From Rhizobium etli 8C-3 (lineage in GTDB: Bacteria; Pseudomonadota; Alphaproteobacteria; Rhizobiales; Rhizobiaceae): a stretch of 64,000 nt of DNA. Below the pieces are notes generated by a model. The model did no database searches and was not told where the DNA came from. It saw only the letters and a program-made list of their open reading frames with translations. Below, piece by piece: positions 1 through 8,853 of the stretch. The DNA is taken from contig NZ_CP017244.1 of assembly GCF_001908375.1 (NCBI RefSeq), forward strand, positions 1,798,001 to 1,862,000, written 5' to 3'. The position numbers and the translations under genes are program-made. Position 1 is the stretch's first letter. Each line of letters opens with the position of its first letter.

Positions 1-1107
1 TTGAGAACGACGGCCGCCGGCGCTGCGGCGACTGCGCTCGGCAACTTCACGATCTTTTCGCGCCAGGCACGTGCAGCAGAGCCGCTGCGCGTACTGTGCT
101 GGCCAGGGTATGAAGAGCGCGACGTCATCGGCGAGTTCGAAGATCTCTACAAGACGAAGGTGGAGTTCAAAATCTATATTGGCGGCGAGCAGATGCTGCA
201 GTTCTTTGCCCAGACCCCGCCCGGCACTTTTGACGCCATCATCTCCGACGCCGAATATGTCCAGAAGCTGAAGGCCAGCAAGGCCATCGATGCTTACAAG
301 ACCGATGGGTTCGCAGAACTTGCCAACTATCATCCGAAGTTCCGCGATTTTTCCCCGACCAAAGGGGAGGCAGCCGGCACGGTTTACGGCATCCCAACAC
401 GCTTCTCCTTCTACGGCATTTCCTACAATACCGACGAGATGTCGGCAGAAGAGGCGACCGACTGGAACACGCTGCTCGATCAGAAATATGCAGGTAAGAT
501 TGGCATGTTCGACTGGTATCTGCCAAATCTCGGCAACGCCAGCCTGGCCATCAATCCCGGCAACCAGACCCCTTACACGATCAGCGACGATCAGCTTGCC
601 AAGGTCAAGGAGTTCCTGACCAAGCTACGGCCGCAGATCGGTATGTTCGGCTCTTCCAACCAACCGATCGCGCAGGCAATGCTCGCCGGTGACATCGTCG
701 CCTCCCCGACCGGCGACCTCGACATTGATCTGAAGCTTGCAGGCTACGACAACTTCTCATCGACAATCCCGAAGCAGGGCGGCATCCGCTGGCAGGAAGT
801 GGCCTGCGTGTGCTCGGCCTCGAAGAACAAGGACCTCGCATTGGAATGGGTCAAGTACATGACCTCCCCCAAGGTCCAGTCGAAACTCGTCTATACGAAG
901 GCTTTCAAAGCACGCGGCCCGAACATGAAGATCGTCGACTACTGGGATGACGAGCAAAAGAAACTGCTCTCCTATGTCCCGGACCCGCAGAACCCCGGCA
1001 AGATGCTGGTCGAGACGCTGATCGATCGCTCGATGCCGCGTGGTCTGCCGACGAACCAGCCCGAACAGGCCTGGATCGATATCTTCAACGAGTTCAAGAC
1101 AGCCTGA
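1..1107 (+). CDS. ABC transporter substrate-binding protein, PotD type (5'-partial)
   Basis: Periplasmic solute-binding protein of the spermidine/putrescine (PotD/PotF) class. It delivers a solute to the permeases encoded at 2251-3983. The frame is open at base 1 and begins inside an alanine-rich export signal that ends near residue 26 (...ARAAE), so the real start, probably with a twin-arginine or Sec n-region, lies left of the window. The mature part starts LRVLCWPGYEE, typical of the family. The gene heads a tightly packed operon of ATPase, two permeases and two catabolic enzymes. That context, and not the protein itself, suggests a nucleoside or nucleobase-like ligand instead of a polyamine. 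The family is clear; the ligand is inferred. Confidence 0.9.
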   Translation: MRTTAAGAAATALGNFTIFSRQARAAEPLRVLCWPGYEERDVIGEFEDLYKTKVEFKIYIGGEQMLQFFAQTPPGTFDAIISDAEYVQKLKASKAIDAYKTDGFAELANYHPKFRDFSPTKGEAAGTVYGIPTRFSFYGISYNTDEMSAEEATDWNTLLDQKYAGKIGMFDWYLPNLGNASLAINPGNQTPYTISDDQLAKVKEFLTKLRPQIGMFGSSNQPIAQAMLAGDIVASPTGDLDIDLKLAGYDNFSSTIPKQGGIRWQEVACVCSASKNKDLALEWVKYMTSPKVQSKLVYTKAFKARGPNMKIVDYWDDEQKKLLSYVPDPQNPGKMLVETLIDRSMPRGLPTNQPEQAWIDIFNEFKTA

Positions 1108-1174
1108 TCCCCTTCGTTCAAGCCAAGCGTCCCGGATATCCCGGGATGCCGCTCCATATCGTCCCGGATGCCCC

Positions 1175-2254
1175 ATGACCCCTCCCCCCGCCGATCTCGA
1201 ACTTCTGTCGATCACCAAGCGCTTCAGCGATTTCGTTGCAGTGGACTCGGTCAACCTTAAGGTGGGACGCGGGGAATTCGTGGCGATCATGGGTCCTTCC
1301 GGCTGCGGCAAGACGACCCTCCTGCGCATTATGGCCGGTCTTGAGACCGCAACGTCCGGCCAGCTCTATGTCCGTGGCAACGATGTCTCGGACGTGCCGG
1401 TCAACCTGCGTTCCACCCGGCTCGTATGGCAGAACTACGCGTTGTTTCCGCATCTCGACGTGGCCGGAAATATCGCCTTCGGCCTGACGTTGAAGCCCCA
1501 TGATAAGGCGGTCGTTGCTGGCAAGGTGAAGGCGATGGCCGAACTCACCGGCCTTTCCGACTTCCTCGGGCGCAAGATCGGCCAGCTTTCCGGCGGCCAG
1601 AAGCAACGGGTAGCACTTGCCCGTGCCCTTGTCACCGAACCGGAAATCCTGTTGCTCGACGAGCCGCTGTCGGCTCTCGACGCGCATCTGAGAATCCGCA
1701 TGCAAGGTGAGCTGCGCCGCATCCAGCAGCAGCTCGGCATGGCCTTCATCTACGTCACCCACAATCAAATTGAGGCCTTCTCCATGGCAGACCGGGTTGT
1801 GGTCATGAACAAGGGCCGGATCGAACAGATCGACGGACCTGAGGAAATGTATGCCCGGCCGAAGACGGAATTCGTCGCCAGCTTCGTTGGAACCAACAAT
1901 CTTTTTTCCGGGCGTATTCAAGCAATCGGTTCGGGAACGGCGCTCGTCCATTGCGCCCATGGCCAAGTGAACGTCGCGATCGATGATCCGCCACCGGTCG
2001 GCACCGCGGTCGTCGTGGTGGTGCAGGCCGACAGGCTCTCAAGCACGCCGACCGGCGCGAGCGGCGAAAATCGGCTCGAGGCCACCTTACGCGGGCGTGA
2101 ATATGGGGGCTCCCACAATGTCTACCTGCTCGACCTGATTGACGGCACCGAGGTCAAGATGATCGTGCAGCAGGTGCTGCCGGTCGAGATCAACCAATCG
2201 GTCAGCACGTATTTTGCACCCTCTGATGCCTCACTAATCAGGGGAACGGTATGA
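1175..2254 (+). CDS. ABC transporter ATP-binding protein, PotA type
   Basis: Cytoplasmic ATPase that powers the importer. Walker A (GPSGCGKTT) is at about residues 40-48, the ABC signature LSGGQKQR near 139, Walker B with LLLDEPLSALD near 160, and a C-terminal TOBE-like regulatory region follows from about residue 240. The frame is open further upstream to 1040, but that part reads as the tail of the preceding gene's spacer. The ATG at 1175, starting MTPPPADLEL, gives 359 residues, normal for PotA. Its stop overlaps the next start by four bases (ATGA), showing translational coupling to the first permease. Confidence 0.92.
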   Translation: MTPPPADLELLSITKRFSDFVAVDSVNLKVGRGEFVAIMGPSGCGKTTLLRIMAGLETATSGQLYVRGNDVSDVPVNLRSTRLVWQNYALFPHLDVAGNIAFGLTLKPHDKAVVAGKVKAMAELTGLSDFLGRKIGQLSGGQKQRVALARALVTEPEILLLDEPLSALDAHLRIRMQGELRRIQQQLGMAFIYVTHNQIEAFSMADRVVVMNKGRIEQIDGPEEMYARPKTEFVASFVGTNNLFSGRIQAIGSGTALVHCAHGQVNVAIDDPPPVGTAVVVVVQADRLSSTPTGASGENRLEATLRGREYGGSHNVYLLDLIDGTEVKMIVQQVLPVEINQSVSTYFAPSDASLIRGTV

Positions 2255-3180
2255 CGACAGTGCCCGGTGCACCATCCTCGAAATACATGAAGACACCAAA
2301 TGACAGCCCGTTGAAGGTGTGGTTTCTTGCTCCCCTTGCCATCTGGCTGACCGTTCTCTTTCTTCTGCCGCTGGTGTTTCTTCTGTGGATCGGTTTCTGG
2401 CGGGTCGAGAATTTCCAGGCCGTTCCCGATCTCTCGCTCGGAAATTATCAGGAGATTTTCGCGAGCTTCTTCTCCCGCTCCCGCTACGGCCTGGCCCTGG
2501 TCCAGTCTCTTTGGGTGGCCGCCACCACGGCCGTTTTCGCCGTCGTCTTCTCCTACGTGGTGGCGCTTGCGATCGCTTTTGCGGTGCCGGCGCGCTGGCA
2601 GAGGCTTGCGCTTCTGGTTGCAATCGCGCCCTTCTGGTCGAGCTATGTGCTGCGCCTTTATTCCTGGCAGACGATCCTGTCGCGCAACGGCGTGATCAAC
2701 TCGATCCTCAAGCAGGTAGGCCTGTCCGAGTACCGCATCGACATCATCTATACGCAAGTGGCCACCCGCATCGGGCTCATCCATTACCTGGCGCCGATCC
2801 TGATCGTTATTCTCTACGTCAGCATCCTTGCCATCGACCGGGTGCTGATCGAGGCGGCACGGGAACTGGGCGCCACCCGCTGGCAGGCCTTTACCCGCGT
2901 CATTCTACCCTTGTCACGATTCGGGCTGATGACCGCCGCAAGCTTTGCCGTTATCGTCTCGCTCGGCGACGCGCTTTCCGGCAATCTGCTCGGCGGTGGT
3001 GCCGGTGCCTCCATCATCGGCAAGCTGCCGACCTATGCTGGCATGATCATGTCGGACTATTCGAGCTCTACGAATCTGCCTCGCACTTCGGCGCTCGCAA
3101 CCATTCTGATCGCCGTCATGGTGCTGACGCTGGCCGTCGGCTTCGTTCTGGCTGACAAGGCACGGCGGAGGATCGGCTGA
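2251..3180 (+). CDS. ABC transporter permease, PotB type
   Basis: Integral inner-membrane permease of 309 residues with about six hydrophobic segments. The EAA-like cytoplasmic loop (EAARELGATRWQAFTRVILPLS) lies around residues 200-220 and docks on the ATPase. It overlaps the ATPase gene by four bases and the next permease by one base (TGATG), so the whole importer is one translationally coupled unit. The class (BPD_transp_1, spermidine/putrescine group) is clear; the substrate is not. Confidence 0.92.
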   Translation: MTTVPGAPSSKYMKTPNDSPLKVWFLAPLAIWLTVLFLLPLVFLLWIGFWRVENFQAVPDLSLGNYQEIFASFFSRSRYGLALVQSLWVAATTAVFAVVFSYVVALAIAFAVPARWQRLALLVAIAPFWSSYVLRLYSWQTILSRNGVINSILKQVGLSEYRIDIIYTQVATRIGLIHYLAPILIVILYVSILAIDRVLIEAARELGATRWQAFTRVILPLSRFGLMTAASFAVIVSLGDALSGNLLGGGAGASIIGKLPTYAGMIMSDYSSSTNLPRTSALATILIAVMVLTLAVGFVLADKARRRIG

Positions 3181-3983
3181 TGCGCGCCAATCCCTGGATC
3201 CTGCTCGGCCGGCTGTGGCTCGGCCTTGCCTATGCCTTCATGTTCCTGCCGCTTGTTGTACTCGTGCTCTTCTCGTTCCAGAAGAACCGCTTTCCCGGCT
3301 TCCCGCTGCAGGGATGGACGCTGCAATGGTACGACAAGCTGTTCACCGATGGCACGCTGATCAAGGCGCTGGGCAACACGTTGATCGTCTCGCCCGCCGC
3401 AGCCTCGGTTGCAACTGTGATCGCCTTCCTCGCGGCCTATGCCTTCAATCGTTTCACCTTTCGCGGAAAAACGACGTTTCTAGCCATGGTGACGCTGCCG
3501 ATCCTCATCCCGCCACTCATTCTCGGCGTCGGCTTTCTCGGGCTTCTTGCGCGTTTGCACCTTTCGGGCACGCTGTTTGCCGTTTTTTTGACCCATGTCG
3601 TGTTGATCGTCGCGCCGGCGCTCGCCATTATCCAGCTGCGGCTGTCGCAAATGCCGGCCTCCCTGGAGGAAGCCGCCTGGGACCTCGGCGCAACCCAATG
3701 GCAAGCGGTCACCCGTATCGTGCTGCCCTTTGCCCTGCCCGGAATTCTTGGCGCCTGGCTGCTCGCCTTCACCTTCTCCTTCGATGAGTTCATCATCGCC
3801 TGGTTCGTCTCGGGCTTCCAGCCGACCCTGCCGGTCGCGATATATTCGGTGCTCGTCGCCGCGATCGATCCGTCGCTGAATGCCATCGGCACCATCGTCT
3901 TCGCCATCTCCTGTCTCGTGCTCGTCGGCCTGGAGCTGGTGCTGCTACCGCTTTTGATCGGCAAGTCCGAAAGCCGATCATAA
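3180..3983 (+). CDS. ABC transporter permease, PotC type
   Basis: Second membrane subunit, 267 residues. It has an N-terminal membrane anchor and an EAA-like loop (EEAAWDLGATQWQAVTRIVLP) near residues 160-180. The start codon shares one base with the previous stop. PotB- and PotC-type permeases form the heterodimeric channel of this importer class. The aminohydrolase gene follows after 23 bases, so transport and catabolism are probably transcribed together. Confidence 0.92.
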   Translation: MRANPWILLGRLWLGLAYAFMFLPLVVLVLFSFQKNRFPGFPLQGWTLQWYDKLFTDGTLIKALGNTLIVSPAAASVATVIAFLAAYAFNRFTFRGKTTFLAMVTLPILIPPLILGVGFLGLLARLHLSGTLFAVFLTHVVLIVAPALAIIQLRLSQMPASLEEAAWDLGATQWQAVTRIVLPFALPGILGAWLLAFTFSFDEFIIAWFVSGFQPTLPVAIYSVLVAAIDPSLNAIGTIVFAISCLVLVGLELVLLPLLIGKSESRS

Positions 3984-4006
3984 CCCAACTCAAACCCGAG
4001 TGACCC

Positions 4007-5539
4007 ATGAGCCTGTTCTTCCGAAATGCCACCATTTTGTCCATGGACAAGGTTCATGGGGTAACTCCGTTTTCCGGCGACCTGCTCGTCGAAGGCGACC
4101 GCATCGTGGCGATCGGGGCGAACCTTCCCGTGCCAGCGGGGGCGCGCGTCATCGATGCTGGCCGCAAGCTGTTGATGCCGGGCCTCGTCAACGCACACCT
4201 GCATTCCTGCGAGACCTTCTTCAAGGGCCGCTACCACGGCATGCCGCTCGAGGTCTGGATGCTCTATTCCTACCCGATCCTAATGAAGGAACCGATCTCC
4301 GAGCGGCTGCTCTACCTGCGCAGCCTGCTGACGGCAATGGAATCCCTGAAGGCTGGCGTCACGACGCTGGTCGACGACTTCTTCGATCCACCCGGCTTCG
4401 ATTTGAACCGCCTGAAGCTCGTTTTCGACGCATACGACCACGCCGGCATCCGTGCCAATGTCTCCCATTGCGTAATCGACAAGCATGTCTTCGACACCAT
4501 GCCCTATCTGCGCGAACTGATGCCGCAGGACCTGCAGGACGAGGTGGAAGGTCCCTCGATCACCCCGGACGAATATATAGCCTACTGCCAAGCGGTCTTC
4601 GCAACCCAGCATGGCCGCGCCGGCCGGCTCGGCTTCATGATCTCTGCCTCTGCGCCGCAGCGGTGCTCCACCGAGATGATGCAGGCCGGCATGGGCATGG
4701 CACAGGCGAAAGGCGTGGCATATCACACCCATGTTCTGGAAACGAAAACGCAGGCGGTCACCGGGCCAAAGTTCTACGGACGGAGTCTGATCCGCTACAT
4801 GCACGAAATCGGCATTCTCACGCCCAATACCACGATCGCCCATTCGATCTGGGTGAGTGACGACGACATTGCGCTGATGGGTGAGGCAGGCTGTTCCGTT
4901 GCCCACAATGCCATTTCCAACCTGAAACTGGGCTCCGGCATCGCGCCCATCCGTCGGCTGCTCGATGCCGGCGTACATGTCGGGCTCGGCACGGACGGGC
5001 TTTCCAGCAACGACACGGCCCGCATCTTCGACGTGATGCGCTTGGCCGCCCTGCTGCACGAAATCGCCACACCCGATACCGAGCGCTGGATGACGGCGGC
5101 CGAAGTGCTGCGCTCGGCCACGATAGAGGGCGCCCGCACGGCAATGCTCGGCCAGGTCACAGGCTCGCTCGAGGTTGGCAAACGCGCCGACCTCTTGATG
5201 ATTGATCTTTCCGGCTATGATTACATGCCGTTGAACCGGCTCGATCATCACCTCGTCTATTGCGAAAACGGTTCCAGCATCCGCATGGTGATCGCCAATG
5301 GCGAGGTCGTCGTCGAGGACGGCAAGCTGTTGACAATCGACGAGGCGGAGATCTTCGCCGAACTTGGCGAGCTCTTACCTGCCTATCTTGCCGAGCACGC
5401 CTATCTCGAAAATCTAAACGCCCGTTTCGAGCCATATATCCGAGAGATGTACCGACGGGCGACCGTCCAGAATATCGGCATCAACCGCTACCAGGGCGAC
5501 ATGCCGCTCTGGCCCGGCCCCGACCGGCGGGCAGGCTGA
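4007..5539 (+). CDS. Amidohydrolase-superfamily deaminase (MtaD/AtzA/guanine deaminase-like)
   Basis: Metal-dependent aminohydrolase of 510 residues. Visible ligands are the N-terminal HLH motif in NAHLHS (about residue 65), a His in YHTHVLE (about 245), a His in AHSIW (about 280) and an Asp in GLGTDGLSSND (about 330), the set found in cytosine, guanine, S-adenosylhomocysteine and triazine deaminases. It lies between the importer and thymidine phosphorylase (only three bases to the next start). It most likely deaminates or dechlorinates a heterocyclic base or nucleoside brought in by the ABC system. The exact substrate cannot be read from the sequence. Confidence 0.85.
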   Translation: MSLFFRNATILSMDKVHGVTPFSGDLLVEGDRIVAIGANLPVPAGARVIDAGRKLLMPGLVNAHLHSCETFFKGRYHGMPLEVWMLYSYPILMKEPISERLLYLRSLLTAMESLKAGVTTLVDDFFDPPGFDLNRLKLVFDAYDHAGIRANVSHCVIDKHVFDTMPYLRELMPQDLQDEVEGPSITPDEYIAYCQAVFATQHGRAGRLGFMISASAPQRCSTEMMQAGMGMAQAKGVAYHTHVLETKTQAVTGPKFYGRSLIRYMHEIGILTPNTTIAHSIWVSDDDIALMGEAGCSVAHNAISNLKLGSGIAPIRRLLDAGVHVGLGTDGLSSNDTARIFDVMRLAALLHEIATPDTERWMTAAEVLRSATIEGARTAMLGQVTGSLEVGKRADLLMIDLSGYDYMPLNRLDHHLVYCENGSSIRMVIANGEVVVEDGKLLTIDEAEIFAELGELLPAYLAEHAYLENLNARFEPYIREMYRRATVQNIGINRYQGDMPLWPGPDRRAG

Positions 5540-5542
5540 TCG

Positions 5543-6892
5543 ATGTCGCTCTTCCTGCCGGCCCAGGTCATTCGCGCCAAGCGCAATGGCGAGCGATTGT
5601 CCGATGGCGAGATCAGCCGCTTCGTCGAGGGCATCACCAAGCGCGAGGTCTCCGAAGCGCAGATCGCTGCCTTCACCATGGCGGCCTTTCTCAACGGCAT
5701 GACGCCGCAGGAGACGGCCGCGCTGACACTTGCCATGCGCGATTCAGGTAAGGTCGTCGACTGGTCAGGCTCCGGCATTGCGCACCGAACGATCATCGAC
5801 AAGCATTCGACCGGTGGCACCGGCGACGAGAAGGTAAGTCTCATCCTTGCGCCACTTGTCGCAGCTTGCGGCGTCCATGTGCCGATGATCTCGGCCCGCG
5901 GGCTTGGCCATACCGGCGGCGAGGTGGACCTGATGGAGGCGATCCCCGGCTGTGATATCGCTCCGCCGGCGGACCGGTTCGTTTGCGCGATGGCAACGGC
6001 GGGCTCTGCGATCATCGGGCCGACGCGGGAGCTTGCTCCGGCCGACGCTGCGATCTATTCCGTGCGGGATGTGACAGCAACGGTAGAATCGATTCCACTG
6101 ATCACCTCGTCGATCCTGTCCAAGAAGCTCGCATCCGGCGTTTCAGGCCTGGTAATGAGCGTCAATTACGGATCCGGTGCTTTCATGCCCACCTTTGACG
6201 ATGCCAGGGCGCTGGCAGAAAGCCTGATTTCGGTCGCCGAAATCGTGTCGTTGCCGATCGTTACTCTGCTGATCGACATGGACGAGGTAATGGGGGATGC
6301 GATTGGCAGCCGGCTCCAGGTGCGAGAAGCCATCGACTTCCTGGGCGGGCAAAAGCAGGAGGGCCGCCTGCGGCGTCTCGTCATCGCTCTATCAGCCGAG
6401 ATCCTGTTGATGGCCGGGCTGGCGACGTCTACAGAGGAAGCCGAAACGCTGCTCGAGGCCCGTCTCGCCGACGGTTCCGCACTCGATCGTTTCAGCCGGA
6501 TGGTCGCCGCGCTCGGCGGCCCCACCGATCTGATCGAAAACCTGGATGAATATTTCCCGACTGCGCCCGTCGTCGCACCGGTGCCGTCCAGTGCTGACGG
6601 TCATGTGCACAGGATCGACGCCTATTCGATGGGGCTCGCTATGGTCGGCCTCGGTGCCGGGCGGAAGATCGCCAGTGACTCAATCGATCACGATGTCGGA
6701 CTTACCGGGATGGTTCATGTCGGTGACCTGACCAAGGCGGGCGATCCGCTGTGCGTGCTTCACTGCCGTTCGCAAGCCGATTTCGACACGGCAGCGCAGG
6801 CAATCCGCGCCGCCGTCCTTGTTGAACCCGCTCAGCCGGAGCGCCGGCGCGTCGTCACCGGGCGCCTTTCCACACTCAATCAGAAGAGCTGA
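5543..6892 (+). CDS. deoA: Thymidine phosphorylase
   Basis: Splits thymidine or deoxyuridine with phosphate into the base and 2-deoxyribose-1-phosphate. The protein has 449 residues, close to the usual 440. The family signature DKHSTGGTGDEKVSL is at about residues 86-100, followed by the glycine-rich phosphate-binding stretch GLGHTGGEVDLMEAIPG. The C-terminal pyrimidine nucleoside phosphorylase domain is present. Its place after a pyrimidine-type deaminase and before a VOC protein supports a nucleoside catabolic operon. No deoC or deoB is visible nearby, so the sugar phosphate must be handled elsewhere. Confidence 0.92.
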   Translation: MSLFLPAQVIRAKRNGERLSDGEISRFVEGITKREVSEAQIAAFTMAAFLNGMTPQETAALTLAMRDSGKVVDWSGSGIAHRTIIDKHSTGGTGDEKVSLILAPLVAACGVHVPMISARGLGHTGGEVDLMEAIPGCDIAPPADRFVCAMATAGSAIIGPTRELAPADAAIYSVRDVTATVESIPLITSSILSKKLASGVSGLVMSVNYGSGAFMPTFDDARALAESLISVAEIVSLPIVTLLIDMDEVMGDAIGSRLQVREAIDFLGGQKQEGRLRRLVIALSAEILLMAGLATSTEEAETLLEARLADGSALDRFSRMVAALGGPTDLIENLDEYFPTAPVVAPVPSSADGHVHRIDAYSMGLAMVGLGAGRKIASDSIDHDVGLTGMVHVGDLTKAGDPLCVLHCRSQADFDTAAQAIRAAVLVEPAQPERRRVVTGRLSTLNQKS

Positions 6893-6898
6893 AAGATC

Positions 6899-7321
6899 AT
6901 GGCTTTTGCCCAGGACCACGCGATCACCGACATCTGCATTCTCGTCAAGGACGTTGAGCGCAGCATCGACTTCTATGTCGAGAAGCTCGGCTTCAAGATC
7001 AACCGGCGAGCCGAAGGCTTTGCCGAATTCCACGGCGCAGGACTGACGCTCGCCTGCTGGGAAATAGACCATTTGAGTAAGCACACTGGTGTTTCCAATG
7101 GCAAGGCAGCCGGCCATCACAAGGCATGTATTGCCGTGCGCGTGCCTTCGCCATCGGCTGTCGACGACGCCTATGGCGAACTTAAGCAGAAAGGCGTCTG
7201 CTTCTACGGAGAGCCGACCGACTATGTCTGGAACGCACGCGGGGCATATTTCAGCGGCCCCGATGACGAACTCTGGGAAATCTATGCGTGGAAGGAAGGC
7301 GGCTCTGCCGGAGATTTTTGA
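6899..7321 (+). CDS. VOC (glyoxalase/bleomycin resistance) superfamily protein
   Basis: Small protein of 140 residues with the beta-alpha-beta-beta-beta paired fold of the vicinal oxygen chelate family. It starts with DICILVKDVERSIDFYVEKLGF, the typical first module, and ends PDDELWEIYAWK, the typical second-module metal-ligand Glu region. It lies six bases after deoA and is the last gene of the plus-strand operon, converging on the CodA-like gene with a 16-base gap. The reaction is unknown; an isomerase, lyase or binding role in base catabolism is possible. Confidence 0.8.
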   Translation: MAFAQDHAITDICILVKDVERSIDFYVEKLGFKINRRAEGFAEFHGAGLTLACWEIDHLSKHTGVSNGKAAGHHKACIAVRVPSPSAVDDAYGELKQKGVCFYGEPTDYVWNARGAYFSGPDDELWEIYAWKEGGSAGDF

Positions 7322-7337
7322 GCCACTTCGGCTCACT

Positions 7338-8639
7338 TCAGCTGGAGCGCGCCTCGACTGGCGCGTAACGCCAGGGCTCCACGGTCGAAGGCCGGCCTTC
7401 CAGGGAAAGCATCGCCATGCGCGGGGCCGTTTCCGCGATCACCTTGCCGCGGCGGACGACGGAGAGCCGGTTCGCCTTCAGCCGGATGGCTTCAATCGTA
7501 TCGCGCGCCTCCAGAAGGACGAAATCGGCGTTGCAGCCAGGTGCCAGGCCGTAACCACCAAGACCGAACACCCTCGCCGGATTCTCCGTTATCGCCCGGA
7601 AGCAAGATTTCACGGCGTCGCGGCTCGTCATGTGGCCGGTATGGACCGCCATATGGGCCACTTCCAGCATGTCCGCACTGCCGAACGAATACCAGGGATC
7701 CATGCAGGAATCCTGGCCGAAGGCAACGTTGACGCCAAGCGCCATCAGTTCCGGTACGCGCATCATCCCTCGCCGCTTCGGATAGACGTCGTGTCGTCCC
7801 TGCAGGACAATATTGGCGAGTGGGTTCGGGACGCAGTGGATTTCCGCCTCGGCAATCAGCGCCAGCAGCTTGGAGGCGTAATAGTTGTCCATGGAATGCA
7901 TGGACGTCAGATGCGACCCGGCAACGCGCCCCTGCAGCCCGAGGCGCTGGGTCTCGAAGGCAAGGGTCTCGATGTGACGGGACAGCGGGTCATCGGTCTC
8001 GTCGCAATGCAGGTCGACCATCAGCCCGCGCTCAGCTGCGATTTCGCAAAGTGCTCTCACCGAAAGCCGGCCGTCTTCCATCGTGCGTTCGAAATGCGGA
8101 ATGCCGCCAACGACCTCAACACCCATGTCCAGGGCTCGAACGAGATTGCCAGCGGCCGTCGGCGATCGGTAAAAGCCATCCTGGGGGAAAGCCACGAGCT
8201 GCAGGTCGAGATAGTCCCTCACCAGATCCCGCACCTCCAGCAGCGCCTCGACACCGACCAGGCGGTCGTCGCAGACATCCACATGGGAACGCACGGCAAG
8301 CAGACCCTGGGCGACGGCGAGATCACAGTAGCGAAGTGCGCGCTCGATGATGGCCTGTTTGTCGAGCAGCGGCTTCAGTTCGCCCCAAAGCTGGATTCCT
8401 TCCAGCAGGGTTCCCGACTGGTTGAGCCTTGGAGTACCGAGTGACAGGGTGGCATCCATATGGAAATGGATATCGATGAAGGGCGGCGTGACCAGCCTTC
8501 CGCCTGCGTCGATGACACGTCCGGCCTCCCCGGTGATATCGCTTTCGACGGCAACGATCTTGCCGCCGGTAACGGCAATGTCCATGCCGATGCGATCATC
8601 GGGAAGATTGGCATTCTTGATGAGGAGGTCAAAGGGCAT
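7338..8639 (-). CDS. Cytosine deaminase-like amidohydrolase (CodA family)
   Basis: Amidohydrolase of 433 residues that aligns along its length with Escherichia coli CodA. Shared elements are an HFH metal motif, HCDE, a SHLTSMHS block, NPLANIVLQGRHDVYPKRRG, and DPWYSFG. CodA turns cytosine into uracil. One active-site segment differs: E. coli has GHDD and this protein has GQDS (about residues 308-311). The Asp that binds metal is kept, while the neighbouring His and second Asp are replaced, which may change substrate choice. It is transcribed toward the deoA operon and divergently from the RutR-like regulator. Confidence 0.85.
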   Translation of the reverse strand: MPFDLLIKNANLPDDRIGMDIAVTGGKIVAVESDITGEAGRVIDAGGRLVTPPFIDIHFHMDATLSLGTPRLNQSGTLLEGIQLWGELKPLLDKQAIIERALRYCDLAVAQGLLAVRSHVDVCDDRLVGVEALLEVRDLVRDYLDLQLVAFPQDGFYRSPTAAGNLVRALDMGVEVVGGIPHFERTMEDGRLSVRALCEIAAERGLMVDLHCDETDDPLSRHIETLAFETQRLGLQGRVAGSHLTSMHSMDNYYASKLLALIAEAEIHCVPNPLANIVLQGRHDVYPKRRGMMRVPELMALGVNVAFGQDSCMDPWYSFGSADMLEVAHMAVHTGHMTSRDAVKSCFRAITENPARVFGLGGYGLAPGCNADFVLLEARDTIEAIRLKANRLSVVRRGKVIAETAPRMAMLSLEGRPSTVEPWRYAPVEARSS

Positions 8640-8731
8640 GGCTCGGCTCCGTACGTTTCATCGATGTCACCCCCCTGGGCGCCGAATTCCTTGTCGGAAT
8701 GGTCGTCTTATGGAAACAGAGTAGACGCTAT

Positions 8732-8747
8732 CTGACCAAGTCGTCAA
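8732..8747. promoter_or_regulatory. RutR-like operator
   Basis: CTGACCAAGTCGTCAA in the divergent codA-like/tetR spacer matches 12 of the 14 fixed positions of the E. coli RutR consensus TTGACCANNTGGTCAA. The neighbouring TetR protein is of RutR type, so autoregulation plus control of the deaminase gene is a reasonable inference. Confidence 0.6.
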
Positions 8748-8853
8748 TTTAGCCTCATGATTCTGCTTACTGAAAAGCGAAAAACAGTGCTGTTGCCATG
8801 ACAGTCGCAAGTTTATATTGCACGACAAGAGCAGAGCTGATGCCGAGCGAAAG

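Noticed and set aside
7089..8444. A 451-codon plus-strand frame
   Set aside because: Overlaps the VOC gene and is antisense to the CodA-like gene.
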